64,000 bases of DNA from Sporosarcina thermotolerans (lineage in GTDB: Bacteria; Bacillota; Bacilli; Bacillales_A; Planococcaceae): the NCBI RefSeq assembly GCF_030067815.1, contig NZ_CP125968.1:1294001-1358000 (forward strand), read 5' to 3'. Under the pieces are notes generated by a model that was not told the origin of the DNA, ran no database searches, and saw only the letters and a program-made list of their open reading frames with translations. Shown here piece after piece: positions 32,517-40,451 of the stretch. The translations under genes and the position numbers were made by a program. The number at the start of each line of letters is the position of its first letter. Positions within the stretch are counted from its first letter, which is position 1.

Positions 32517-32589
32517 AGGGCATAGTTTAACGGTAGAATAGAGGTCTCCAAAACCTTTGGTGTGGGTTCGATTCCTACTGCCCCTGCCA
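32517..32589 (+). tRNA. tRNA-Trp (CCA), one base short in the acceptor stem
   Basis: The anticodon loop CTCCAAA and encoded CCA identify it. The 5' acceptor strand reads AGGGCA against 3' TGCCCCT, so one G of an expected G4 run is missing at 32518-32520. With that G the stem is a perfect 7 bp. This is probably the same homopolymer error seen in many protein genes here. Confidence 0.92.
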
Positions 32590-32612
32590 TTTCTGTTTCA
32601 AATTAATATTAT

Positions 32613-32689
32613 GGCGGTCGTGGCGAAGTGGTTAACGCATCGGATTGTGGTTCCGACACTCGGGGGTTCGATTCCCCTCGTCCGCCCCA
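32613..32689 (+). tRNA. tRNA-His (GTG), copy 1
   Basis: The 77-base gene includes the encoded extra G(-1) opposite C73; the anticodon is GTG. The acceptor stem has one T-T mismatch (positions 5 and 68) absent from copy 2. Confidence 0.93.
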
Positions 32690-32728
32690 TTCTTTGCATT
32701 CTTCTTGGATGATCTAAGTAGTTATTAT

Positions 32729-32805
32729 GGCGATTGTGGCGAAGTGGTTAACGCATCGGATTGTGGTTCCGACATTCGGGGGTTCGATTCCCCTCAGTCG
32801 CCCCA
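32729..32805 (+). tRNA. tRNA-His (GTG), copy 2
   Basis: The 77-base gene is nearly identical to copy 1 but has different acceptor pairs and no mismatch. G(-1) and CCA are encoded. Confidence 0.96.
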
Positions 32806-32813
32806 TTTACTTT

Positions 32814-32885
32814 TGGGGTATAGCCAAGCGGTAAGGCAACGGACTTTGACTCCGTCATTCGTTGGTTCGAATCCAGCTACCCCAG
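32814..32885 (+). tRNA. tRNA-Gln (TTG), no encoded CCA
   Basis: Acceptor TGGGGTA/TACCCCA, anticodon loop with TTG. After the discriminator G the sequence is TTT, so the CCA end must be added by the tRNA nucleotidyltransferase. All the other tRNAs in this window encode CCA. Confidence 0.95.
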
Positions 32886-32889
32886 TTTC

Positions 32890-32964
32890 GCGGAAGTAGT
32901 TCAGTGGTAGAATACGACCTTGCCAAGGTCGGGGTCGCGGGTTCGAATCCCGTCTTCCGCTCCA
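32890..32964 (+). tRNA. tRNA-Gly (GCC)
   Basis: Acceptor GCGGAAG/CTTCCGC, anticodon loop TTGCCAA, encoded CCA. It starts 4 bases after tRNA-Gln. Confidence 0.96.
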
Positions 32965-32976
32965 AAACTTACTTAC

Positions 32977-33050
32977 GGCGGCATAGCCAAGCGGTAAGGC
33001 ACGGGTCTGCAACACCCTTACCACCGGTTCGATTCCGGTTGCCGCCTCCA
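32977..33050 (+). tRNA. tRNA-Cys (GCA)
   Basis: Acceptor GGCGGCA/TGCCGCC, anticodon loop CTGCAAC, encoded CCA. Confidence 0.95.
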
Positions 33051-33085
33051 TACTTTATGTATGCTGTAAGTTGAATACGTATTAT

Positions 33086-33170
33086 GCCCGAGTGGTGGAA
33101 TGGCAGACACGTCGCACTCAAAATGCGATGCCGCGAGGCGTGCCGGTTCAAGTCCGGCCTCGGGTATCCA
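33086..33170 (+). tRNA. tRNA-Leu (CAA), copy 1
   Basis: Class II tRNA with a long variable arm (TGCCGCGAGGCG) and anticodon loop CTCAAAA. The acceptor is GCCCGAG with CTCGGGT, followed by ATCCA. Confidence 0.94.
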
Positions 33171-33174
33171 AGTC

Positions 33175-33204
33175 AAAAAGATACAACCTATGTTGTATCT
33201 TTTT
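33175..33204 (+). terminator. Terminator between the two tRNA-Leu genes
   Basis: AAAAAGATACAA pairs with TTGTATCTTTTT around a 6-base loop. It lies 4 bases after tRNA-Leu copy 1 and would end the rRNA-tRNA transcript. Confidence 0.88.
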
Positions 33205-33226
33205 GCTTTTCAAAATCATTTGTTAT

Positions 33227-33311
33227 GCCTAAGTGGTGGAATGGCAGACACGTCGCACTCAAAATGCGATGCCGCAAGGCGTGCCGGTTCAAGTCCGGCC
33301 TTGGGTATCCA
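33227..33311 (+). tRNA. tRNA-Leu (CAA), copy 2
   Basis: It differs from copy 1 at a few positions, mainly in the acceptor (GCCTAAG/CTTGGGT) and one base of the variable loop. It lies beyond a terminator, and no clear promoter is visible in the 22 bases between. Confidence 0.94.
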
Positions 33312-33347
33312 TGCCATGGATGTTTACTTAATTCCTCGTGAAATTTT

Positions 33348-33386
33348 AAAAATGCTCCTTCCGCTTTCGCGGAAAGGAGCATTTTT
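33348..33386. terminator. Final terminator of the tRNA cluster
   Basis: AAAAATGCTCCTT and AAGGAGCATTTTT form a 13-bp stem with an inner CCGC/GCGG. It can also serve the convergent gene at 33417. Confidence 0.92.
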
Positions 33387-33416
33387 AATGGAAAGAAAGA
33401 ACTACACCAATTCCTT

Positions 33417-34109
33417 TCAATCCAATACGATAGATGGTCGTTCGGCGGATAAAACAAATGAGGATGAATCTCCGCCACTGATGCTTGTAAACATACTTCC
33501 GCATGCTGAAACAAGTTTCAACGCCTCCTCTTCAGACATGGAAGGGTTCATAAAAAGAACATGCAATGCTGATGTCGTCTCTTCGGTAACTGCTGTTCGT
33601 ACAGAGTCAACAGTTGGGCTGCCGAAGGGGCTGTAATCATCTCTAAGTAATAGAATGTTTGTTAGGGAGTTGAAACGGCCGTTTAAGCCGTCATATCCGT
33701 CCTTTTCGCCACCTACTGACAAATGGACATTTCCAACAATCTTATCTAAATCATAGATGCCTGAAGGAATTTCATATTGCAAAGAAAAGAATGTATTCAA
33801 ATCTACAGCGCTATGGTAGGAATGCAAATAATTTTGTTTTTGTATCCTTCGAAAAAGTGCCTCTGCAGAAGGACGATATCGATTTGGGTCTGCGCCAAAA
33901 GCTTTCCATATCGCTCGCCAAGCTTTTATGTTCGGGAAATCAGTGAGAGGCTTTTTCTCTAATTCAAAGAAAAGCTGTTCTTGAAATAATTGTAATCTCC
34001 CTTTTAGCATTTGAGGGGATTCTGACACTGTAATTTTGGTATAATGGTTAATGCCCAATTTCAACTCGGGAACAATTTTAAAAAGTTCATTGTCTAATTT
34101 AATCTTCAT
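33417..34109 (-). CDS. B3/4 (tRNA-synthetase beta-like) domain protein
   Basis: The 230-residue protein matches the free-standing B3/4 domain also found in the phenylalanyl-tRNA synthetase beta subunit: IKAWRAIWKAFGADPNRYRPSAEAL, VDLNTFFSLQYEIPSGIYDLD. In the synthetase this domain edits mischarged Tyr-tRNA(Phe). Stand-alone relatives are thought to bind or deacylate aminoacyl-tRNA but are not well characterised. The ATG at 34109 follows GAGGGTG by 6 bases. Its position right after a tRNA cluster is suggestive only. Confidence 0.75.
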   Translation of the reverse strand: MKIKLDNELFKIVPELKLGINHYTKITVSESPQMLKGRLQLFQEQLFFELEKKPLTDFPNIKAWRAIWKAFGADPNRYRPSAEALFRRIQKQNYLHSYHSAVDLNTFFSLQYEIPSGIYDLDKIVGNVHLSVGGEKDGYDGLNGRFNSLTNILLLRDDYSPFGSPTVDSVRTAVTEETTSALHVLFMNPSMSEEEALKLVSACGSMFTSISGGDSSSFVLSAERPSIVLD

Positions 34110-34164
34110 AGTTATCACCCTCGATTACTTTTCATCAATCTTATCATATAGGAGGCGTAATGTT

Positions 34165-35292
34165 GTGAATGTCGTCCAATTGCAGAACTCGATAAAAGAA
34201 TATGCAGCTTCTATCGGCATTGATAAAATTGGCTTTACGACCGCAGCGCCTTTTCTTGAATTGAAAAATCGCTTAAGGCGCCAACAGGAGTTAGGTTATC
34301 AATCTGGTTTTGAGGAAAGCGATATTGAAAAACGTACTGAACCCGCTTTATTGCTTGATCGTGCTGAAAGCATTCTGGCCATAGCCATTGCATACCCTTC
34401 AAAAATGCAAAACTCACCTAAAGGTAAAAAGGGAGAACGACGCGGGATTTTTTGCAGGGCCTCTTGGGGAATTGATTATCATCATGTTCTTCGTGAGAAG
34501 CTGCAGCTATTGGAACAATATATATCTGAGCGGGTGCCCGATGCCAAAATGCGCTCAATGGTGGATACAGGTGAACTTTCAGATCGTGCTGTTGCACAGC
34601 GTGCTGGTATCGGTTGGTCTGCCAAAAACTGTGCAGTTATTACCCCTGAATTTGGGTCGTATGTCTATTTAGGTGAAATGATCACGAATATACCGTTTGA
34701 ACCGGATGTCCCTATGGAGGATCAATGTGGTGATTGCACGCTTTGTTTAGACGCGTGCCCAACCGGTGCCTTGATCCAAGGTGGACAGTTAAACGCTCAA
34801 CGATGCATCGCGTTTTTAACACAGACAAAAAAGCCGATACCAGAGGAGTTCAGGGCAAAAATTGGTAACCGGATATACGGTTGTGATACGTGTCAGACCG
34901 TCTGTCCTAAAAATAAAGGAATGTATAATTTGCACCAATCTGCTTTCCAGCCTGAACCGGAATTGGCGAAACCTCTATTGGTTCCTATGTTAAATTTGTC
35001 CAATCGGGAATTTAAGGAGACTTATGGCCATGTGTCTGGCTCATGGAGAGGGAAGAACCCAATTCAGCGGAATGCAATCATTGCTCTTGCCCATTTTAAA
35101 GATGAGGCATCTGTTCCGGCATTGTCCGAACTGATAGTGAAGGATCCACGGCCGCTAATTCGAGGCACAGCTGCCTGGGCGCTTGGCGAAATTGGTTCAA
35201 GCGAAGGGTTGTCGGCTATTGAAAATGCGTTAATGACCGAGCAAGATCCGGACGTCCGGATGGAAATGGAAAAAGTATTGGAAACTATATAA
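34165..35292 (+). CDS. queG: Epoxyqueuosine reductase QueG
   Basis: The 375-residue enzyme performs the last step of queuosine synthesis in tRNA, using a cobalamin-type active site and two [4Fe-4S] clusters. The ferredoxin-like motifs CGDCTLCLDACPTGA and CDTCQTVCPKN are clear. A C-terminal HEAT-repeat region (RNAIIALAHFKDEASVPAL) follows, as in Bacillus QueG. The start is GTG (34165), 8 bases after AGGAGGC. It is 18 bases upstream of trmL, so two wobble-base (position 34) modification genes form an operon. Confidence 0.93.
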   Translation: MNVVQLQNSIKEYAASIGIDKIGFTTAAPFLELKNRLRRQQELGYQSGFEESDIEKRTEPALLLDRAESILAIAIAYPSKMQNSPKGKKGERRGIFCRASWGIDYHHVLREKLQLLEQYISERVPDAKMRSMVDTGELSDRAVAQRAGIGWSAKNCAVITPEFGSYVYLGEMITNIPFEPDVPMEDQCGDCTLCLDACPTGALIQGGQLNAQRCIAFLTQTKKPIPEEFRAKIGNRIYGCDTCQTVCPKNKGMYNLHQSAFQPEPELAKPLLVPMLNLSNREFKETYGHVSGSWRGKNPIQRNAIIALAHFKDEASVPALSELIVKDPRPLIRGTAAWALGEIGSSEGLSAIENALMTEQDPDVRMEMEKVLETI

Positions 35293-35310
35293 GGGAAGGG
35301 AAGTGCTGAA

Positions 35311-35784
35311 ATGGCGATACATGTCGCGTTATTCGAACCATTAATACCAGCGAATACTGGAAATATTGCACGTACATGTGCCGGGACAGGAACGAAGCTT
35401 CATTTGATCAAGCCCCTCGGATTTTCGACGGATGATAAAATGTTAAAACGTGCGGGCTTAGATTATTGGCAATACGTCGATATTACTTATCATGAAGGCA
35501 TACAGGAATTCTTTGATGCATTTCCTGAGGCTACATTCTATTTCATCACAAAGTTCGGCGAAAAGACGTATTCAAACTTCGACTTTTCGGATCAAACGAA
35601 AGACATATTTTTCGTTTTTGGAAAAGAGACGACTGGATTACCGGATGAAGTGATTGAGAATAACAAGGAGACTTGCTTACGGATTCCGATGAATGAGAAT
35701 ATCCGCTCCCTGAATTTATCTAACACGGCTGCAATTCTTATATATGAAGCATTAAGGCAACAATCTTTTTTGGAACTAAGCTAA
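35311..35784 (+). CDS. trmL: tRNA (cytidine/uridine-34-2'-O)-methyltransferase TrmL
   Basis: The 157-residue SPOUT methyltransferase contains EPLIPANTGNIARTCAGTG, FVFGKETTGLP and IPMNENIRSLNLSNTAAI, which form the knotted SAM site. It methylates the wobble ribose of tRNA-Leu isoacceptors; a tRNA-Leu(CAA) target is encoded twice about 2 kb upstream. It was formerly called CspR. Confidence 0.95.
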   Translation: MAIHVALFEPLIPANTGNIARTCAGTGTKLHLIKPLGFSTDDKMLKRAGLDYWQYVDITYHEGIQEFFDAFPEATFYFITKFGEKTYSNFDFSDQTKDIFFVFGKETTGLPDEVIENNKETCLRIPMNENIRSLNLSNTAAILIYEALRQQSFLELS

Positions 35785-35822
35785 TAAAAAACGGGACAGC
35801 CATTTATGGCATGTCCCGTTTT
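35785..35822. terminator. trmL terminator
   Basis: AAAACGGGACA and TGTCCCGTTTT form an 11-bp stem, with an inner GCCAT/ATGGC. Confidence 0.9.
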
Positions 35823-35829
35823 CAAATTC

Positions 35830-35925
35830 TTATTTTTTTACTTTACCAGGCTTGTCTTCATAGCCACCTGTTAGGATAGCAGATAGGAATGCAAAGCATA
35901 CGCCCATGATAAGGATTAGTTTCAT
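35830..35925 (-). CDS. Small membrane protein, 31 residues
   Basis: An ATG at 35925 lies 7 bases after a perfect CAGGAGGT site. The product MKLILIMGVCFAFLSAILTG plus a charged tail (YEDKPGKVKK) has one hydrophobic segment. It is convergent with trmL and shares its terminator. The family is not recognised. The strong site and clear charge pattern support a real gene. Confidence 0.6.
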   Translation of the reverse strand: MKLILIMGVCFAFLSAILTGGYEDKPGKVKK

Positions 35926-36099
35926 CAGATGTACCTCCTGTAAAATCATTAGTCCTTCATACAGTATACCCTAAAACAAATGTGATTGTAATGACTGACA
36001 TTAAAAATTGTGTCAGTTTCATTAACAAAGAGCACCGTACTTCGGTAAAAGCTCATTTAGCGATACAATGGTAGTAAATATACTCGAGGGGGAAGGATA

Positions 36100-36948
36100 A
36101 TGAAAAACTTCGATGACAAAATCACACTTGTGAATGGCGTTGAAATGCCTCAGCTTGGTTTAGGCGTATATAAGATGACTAATCCTGAGGAAACGTTTGA
36201 AGCGATTACTTATGCATTGCAAAACGGCTATAGAGCCATTGACACAGCTGCTATCTATAACAACGAAAGGGAAACTGGCGAAGCCGTCCGACAATCGGGT
36301 ATTCCACGAGAGGAATTGTTCATCACTTCAAAAGTTTGGAATGATGATCAAGGCTATGACGAAACGTTAAGGGCTTTCGAGGCTTCACTTGAACGACTTG
36401 GGATGGATTATTTGGATTTGTATTTAACACATTGGCCGGTTGCTAATAAATATGTCGATACGTATCGAGCAATCGAGCGACTTTATGATGAAAAGCTTAT
36501 TCGTTCGACAGGCGTTTCCAATCACCATATTCATCATTTGGAGAAGATTTTCAATGTGGCGAATGTGAAGCCGATGGTAAATCAAATTGAATTGCATCCA
36601 AACCTTTCACAAGAGACTTTACGGAACTTCTGTCGTGAGCATGAAATTGCGGTCACCTCATGGTCGCCATTGGCAAGGGGCGCGCTTCTGGACAGCCCAT
36701 TATTAACCGAAATAGGATTGAAATACGGGAAATCCCCGGCGCAGGTAATTATAAAATGGCATTTACAACACGGGTTAATCGTCATTCCTAAATCGGTGAC
36801 GCCAGAACGTATAAAATCCAATATTGAAGTTAAGGATTTCGAATTGGCACCAGAAGATATGATGAAGATTGATTCACTAAACAAGGATGAACGAAGAGGA
36901 ACAAACCCAGATAAATTTGGTTCTAAATCAAATGTTGGGGTGATGTGA
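36100..36948 (+). CDS. Aldo/keto reductase, 3' end altered by an IS
   Basis: The 282-residue AKR resembles Bacillus YvgN/YtbE, NADPH-dependent reductases of glyoxal, methylglyoxal and other carbonyls. The catalytic tetrad is visible as Asp in AIDTAAIYNNE (with Tyr), Lys in SKVW and His in LTHWP. The cofactor segment IPKSVTPERIKSN is present. The last nine codons (GSKSNVGVM) are encoded by the left end of the ISL3 element. Joining across the element with one copy of the 8-bp duplication restores NPDKFDEA and a stop, so the original C-terminus was shorter by one residue. Activity is probably retained. Confidence 0.92.
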   Translation: MKNFDDKITLVNGVEMPQLGLGVYKMTNPEETFEAITYALQNGYRAIDTAAIYNNERETGEAVRQSGIPREELFITSKVWNDDQGYDETLRAFEASLERLGMDYLDLYLTHWPVANKYVDTYRAIERLYDEKLIRSTGVSNHHIHHLEKIFNVANVKPMVNQIELHPNLSQETLRNFCREHEIAVTSWSPLARGALLDSPLLTEIGLKYGKSPAQVIIKWHLQHGLIVIPKSVTPERIKSNIEVKDFELAPEDMMKIDSLNKDERRGTNPDKFGSKSNVGVM

Positions 36949-36988
36949 TTTGCACACCACCCTTTAACTTAAATTATGCTATGAGAAT

Positions 36989-37113
36989 GTTGATTTGCGC
37001 TACAGGCGGACGCTTTCCGCCGGCATGGCTTCAGCCGCTTCCCTCGCTTTGCTCAGTCCAGGGTCTTCAGCTCATGCTATTCCGGCAGGAGTCGCCGCCT
37101 TTCGCTCCAATCA
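36989..37113 (+). repeat. Dispersed intergenic repeat, copy B, inside the IS
   Basis: A full-length copy of the GTTGATTT to AATCAA(C) family without the nested twin hairpin. It lies between the left inverted repeat and the transposase stop codon, so the element has picked it up or tolerated its insertion. Confidence 0.75.
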
Positions 37114-37157
37114 AAGAATCTCTTTTAAACCTATAACGCCGTAAAGAAATCCTATCC

Positions 37158-38366
37158 TTAACCTAAATGAGTACCGATTTCTTTATATCGAATGTTTAAT
37201 AATATCTTTGCCTTAAAGTGATCGAAGCGTCTAAAACCATAGGCATTGCGCTTCATCACTTTTGTTTTATTATTAATTCCCTCTAGAAAACCGTTGGAAT
37301 ACTTGAAGCCGAAACTATTCAAGATCTCAACTTGCCAGTTTCTAAATGTTTGAATGGCTTTTGAAAACGCCGGAATACCAGCTTCCTCTACCTTGCGGTA
37401 AAAGTCCTCTAGTCGGCTCTTCACTTCTGCCATATCCTCAGCGGTCTTCGCCCAGTCAAACCACTCACAGTACGCCTCTTTCAGTTCATATGCCTTTTTC
37501 AATTCATCAGACATGCCTAAATACCGATTTAAATACCAACGGTTTTTTTCCGTTAATTTATCGTTACGCTTATATAATACATGTCGCATTCTTTTACATT
37601 TCTTGCGGTCATATGCATGCCATTCCTTCTGCACTTTCCGGCGAACTTCATCAATCGCCCAGTAGATATACCGACAATAATGGAATCGGTCTGCGACAAT
37701 GACGGGGCGTCCCAAGGCCTTTTTCACAGCTGCCTTAAAGCTCGGATTCATATCCATGACCACTAATTCAACGTCAGCTCCGTGTTGGCGGAGATAATCT
37801 TGAATCGTTTCTTTTCTGCGGTTTGGCAAGATATCCAGAGGTTCGTGTGTTTCTGCGTTCGCTATAATCAACTGGTACGTACCGGCATCCGTATCGCCTT
37901 TGTATTCATCCATCGCAATGGCTTTTGGTAACCGGACGCCATTGGTCATCTGCTCTTTCGCCACTTCCTTGAACCGTCGGATCACGGTCGAGCTGGAGGT
38001 GCCGAGTACCTCTCCTGCTTCTTTAAATGTTTTGGCCTTGACTGATCGGATACGCACGACTTGATTCCACTCTTTAGTGTAGCGTTGATACTTATCCACG
38101 AAAGGGGATGTCTCAGAGAAACGCTTTCCACAAGAACAGGCATACCTCCTACGTCTATAGAAAAGAACCGTTAAACGCTCAAACCACTTGAGATGCTTAA
38201 TCTTCTGTATCCGGTAATCGTGGGTCTTCGTTGTCATTGACCCACACGCAGGGCATTTGTGAGGTTGCTTGGGAAGCGAAACATGAAGTGCAGTCCGATC
38301 CCCAATCTCCTCTATCTTTTCAATGTTTACATCTTTTAATCCTGGAATATTCATGGTAGAATTCAT
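37158..38366 (-). CDS. ISL3-family transposase
   Basis: The protein of about 402 residues has an N-terminal zinc-finger region (CPACGS and later CSCGKRF), a helix-turn-helix segment (FKEAGEVLGTSSSTVIRRF) and the DDE domain: AIAMDEYKG, then VVMDMNPSFKAAV, and FSNGFLEG-like FKYSNGFLEGINNKTKV with the catalytic Glu. The ATG at 38366 follows AAAGGTGA. The gene is intact and the element has perfect target duplications, so it is probably active or recently active. Confidence 0.95.
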   Translation of the reverse strand: MNSTMNIPGLKDVNIEKIEEIGDRTALHVSLPKQPHKCPACGSMTTKTHDYRIQKIKHLKWFERLTVLFYRRRRYACSCGKRFSETSPFVDKYQRYTKEWNQVVRIRSVKAKTFKEAGEVLGTSSSTVIRRFKEVAKEQMTNGVRLPKAIAMDEYKGDTDAGTYQLIIANAETHEPLDILPNRRKETIQDYLRQHGADVELVVMDMNPSFKAAVKKALGRPVIVADRFHYCRYIYWAIDEVRRKVQKEWHAYDRKKCKRMRHVLYKRNDKLTEKNRWYLNRYLGMSDELKKAYELKEAYCEWFDWAKTAEDMAEVKSRLEDFYRKVEEAGIPAFSKAIQTFRNWQVEILNSFGFKYSNGFLEGINNKTKVMKRNAYGFRRFDHFKAKILLNIRYKEIGTHLG

Positions 38367-38508
38367 GTGCACGTATCACCTTTCGTTTACTTGTTTCTCG
38401 ACAATTCAAGTATAAAAGAAACGGTGATTACGTGCATTTTTTTGTTTAATTTGCGTGAACACCCCAACAAATATTATAGAACCATAAATTTGATGAGGCA
38501 TAATATAA

Positions 38509-38551
38509 GAAAAAACCGGAGGATGGTAATCATCTACTCCGGTTTTTTTTT
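38509..38551. terminator. Terminator between the IS and the pseudouridine synthase gene
   Basis: AAAACCGGAG pairs with CTCCGGTTTT, with T and A tracts. Before the IS insertion it lay about 20 bases after the aldo/keto reductase stop codon. Confidence 0.85.
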
Positions 38552-38552
38552 A

Positions 38553-39392
38553 CTAAATTTCTATATTGGTTTGTTCACCCGTAAATGGATGTAAGAATTG
38601 TACTTTCTTTGCTGTCAAACGATACTTACCATCTTCAGTTTCGCTGCCCCCGTATAATGTGTCCCCTTTGACAGGATGTCCAATATGGGAAAAATGTACG
38701 CGAATCTGATGCGTTCGTCCAGTTTCAAGGCTTGCTTCAACGAGTGTTGAAGCATCGAACCGTTCAATAATCTTAAAACGTGTGACGGCATCTTGTCCGC
38801 CCGGTGAGACTCGTCGTCGTGTTGGATGGTGCCGGTCGCGTCCAATGGGATATTGAAGCGTTCCCCTCACTCGTTTCAACCTACCATCCACTTCAGCTTG
38901 GTAGATCCGTGTGATCAAGCGTTCCTCTATCATCCGGTCGAAAAGTGCTTTCGCAATAGGATGTTTTGCAACAAGTACGATGCCTTCCGTGCCTTTATCA
39001 AGGCGATGGACATGTTCGGCGTATGTACCGCCGTTTTTAACGACATGAGCCATGACCGCATTCATGAAAGTATGGCCCTTATCGTTCTCATCGGGATGCG
39101 TTGCCATTTCTGCCGGCTTTGTGGCGGCGATAAGATGTTCATCCTCGAAAAGTATTGTAACGTTTCTTTCCTCATCAGGTTTGTAGGAAGACATTGCGTC
39201 TTTGAAGTGAAACAGCAGCTCTGTCCCATCTGTGAGGGGAGTACGCCAATCCAATGGAACCCCTGCTTTATCTGTAACTGCCTTGTCCATCCTCATTTGA
39301 TGGACGGTTTTTTTACCTGCTTGCCATTCATTCCGTAGAAGTTCTTCAATTGTTACTCCGTCGCTGCTTGTTTTATAGTGAAATGAAATCAT
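38553..39392 (-). CDS. RluA-family RNA pseudouridine synthase
   Basis: The protein of about 279 residues contains the catalytic motif HRLDKGTEG (Asp in the active site), with GRTHQIRVHFSHIGHPVKGD and LYGG further on. It has an N-terminal S4-like region (EELLRNEWQAGKKTVHQMR). Enzymes of this group convert uridine to pseudouridine in rRNA or tRNA; the target site cannot be told. The ATG at 39392 lies about 6 bases after GGAG. It overlaps no gene but starts only 12 bases downstream of the thioredoxin-like gene. Confidence 0.9.
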   Translation of the reverse strand: MISFHYKTSSDGVTIEELLRNEWQAGKKTVHQMRMDKAVTDKAGVPLDWRTPLTDGTELLFHFKDAMSSYKPDEERNVTILFEDEHLIAATKPAEMATHPDENDKGHTFMNAVMAHVVKNGGTYAEHVHRLDKGTEGIVLVAKHPIAKALFDRMIEERLITRIYQAEVDGRLKRVRGTLQYPIGRDRHHPTRRRVSPGGQDAVTRFKIIERFDASTLVEASLETGRTHQIRVHFSHIGHPVKGDTLYGGSETEDGKYRLTAKKVQFLHPFTGEQTNIEI

Positions 39393-39403
39393 GTTGCTCT
39401 CCA

Positions 39404-39892
39404 TCACTTTTCATCGTACTCATCAAAGAACGTGCGAATTGTTTCTTTGACATCCTCATCGCTTCCTTCAGGCAAACCAACCATGCGTTTCACTTCTTTG
39501 CCATCCTTGTAATGGATAAGGGCAGGCCAAGATTGGATCCCATAGGGTTGAGATTGATCACCGAATTCCAACATATTGAATTGATAAACATGGATGTTTT
39601 CTTCTTTTGCAACTGGCATTAAGAGAGGTGTCATCGCCATACAATATTGGCATTCTGGATGAAAGAAGTAGGCTGTGACGGACTCGCCGGAACTTACCTT
39701 ATCGTATAATTCATCAGGAAGTACGATATTGCTGTAATTTTCATTACCAATAAGTGCAATAGTCGGCTTCTTCAGATCGTCTTTTCCATAAGGATTGTTT
39801 TTCAACTTCTCCTTATCAGATTGGTTGGATAACACAACGATCAATGCGAAGATAGCGATAATGACGCCACCAATAATAAATAATTTTTTCAA
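39404..39892 (-). CDS. Membrane-anchored thioredoxin-like protein
   Basis: The 162-residue protein has an N-terminal membrane anchor (residues 4-22) and an extracellular thioredoxin-like domain with active-site CQYC in YFFHPECQYCMAMTPLL and the cis-proline segment SWPALI. It lies directly downstream of a BdbC gene (1-base gap), which suggests it is the thiol partner of that quinone-linked oxidase, as in BdbC/BdbD-type disulfide formation systems. Confidence 0.85.
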   Translation of the reverse strand: MKKLFIIGGVIIAIFALIVVLSNQSDKEKLKNNPYGKDDLKKPTIALIGNENYSNIVLPDELYDKVSSGESVTAYFFHPECQYCMAMTPLLMPVAKEENIHVYQFNMLEFGDQSQPYGIQSWPALIHYKDGKEVKRMVGLPEGSDEDVKETIRTFFDEYDEK

Positions 39893-39893
39893 T

Positions 39894-40319
39894 TCAATTA
39901 GACTCCTTCTGCCATTTTATCAAGAAAAGGCTTGTAATGAGGATTAACACGAATGCCGTCAAAGCCATGAACGGAATCGTGATGAATCCAAGATAATTTA
40001 CATACTGCCCTGTACAAGGGACATTTCCACACGCGGGAGCGCTGTCATGCAAGAACGTTAACTTTTGTAGGCCGTAATGATAAATTGATATGGAACCGCC
40101 CACAATTGAAAATATTGCTGTCGTCAAAGCGATTTTGGCATTTTTTTGATACAAAGCGATTCCCGAAATTAAGACAATCGGATACATAAGGATTCGCTGA
40201 TACCAGCAAAACGTGCAAGGTTCAAACCCTCGGACCTCCGAATAATACAAGGAACCAAGCGTCGCGATGAGGGAAGTAGTGAAAATGAAAATTAGGCCAT
40301 TCTCCAACCTTTTCTGCAT
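39894..40319 (-). CDS. bdbC: Disulfide bond formation protein BdbC (DsbB family)
   Basis: The 141-residue protein has four membrane helices. The first redox pair is CTFC (about residues 35-38) and the second CGNVPC (about 97-102), the two thiol pairs that pass electrons from the partner oxidoreductase to quinone. It makes a two-gene operon with the thioredoxin-like gene. Confidence 0.92.
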   Translation of the reverse strand: MQKRLENGLIFIFTTSLIATLGSLYYSEVRGFEPCTFCWYQRILMYPIVLISGIALYQKNAKIALTTAIFSIVGGSISIYHYGLQKLTFLHDSAPACGNVPCTGQYVNYLGFITIPFMALTAFVLILITSLFLIKWQKESN

Positions 40320-40451
40320 TGCCTCAACTCCTATTTATAGACTCCCATGATTGATTATACGGTGCTGTTGAATGCAAGTAAAATAATCGGAATCACATGA
40401 TTTTTCTTCGTTAATTATGGGTATAAAATATGAAGAAAGGGTGAACTGAGG

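Larger units (their letters stand above)
36919..38483 (-). mobile_element. ISL3-family insertion sequence, complete
   Basis: The 1565-bp element is bounded by imperfect 24-bp inverted repeats (19 of 24 identical), both starting GGTTCTA and ending GTTGGGGTG (36919-36942 and 38460-38483). It is flanked by the perfect 8-bp target duplication ATAAATTT (36911-36918 and 38484-38491). It carries one transposase gene and, between the left repeat and that gene, a copy of the dispersed repeat. Confidence 0.95.

Noticed and set aside
36919..36948. Aldo/keto reductase C-terminus as native sequence
   Set aside because: The last codons coincide exactly with the IS left inverted repeat, and an 8-bp target duplication flanks the element.
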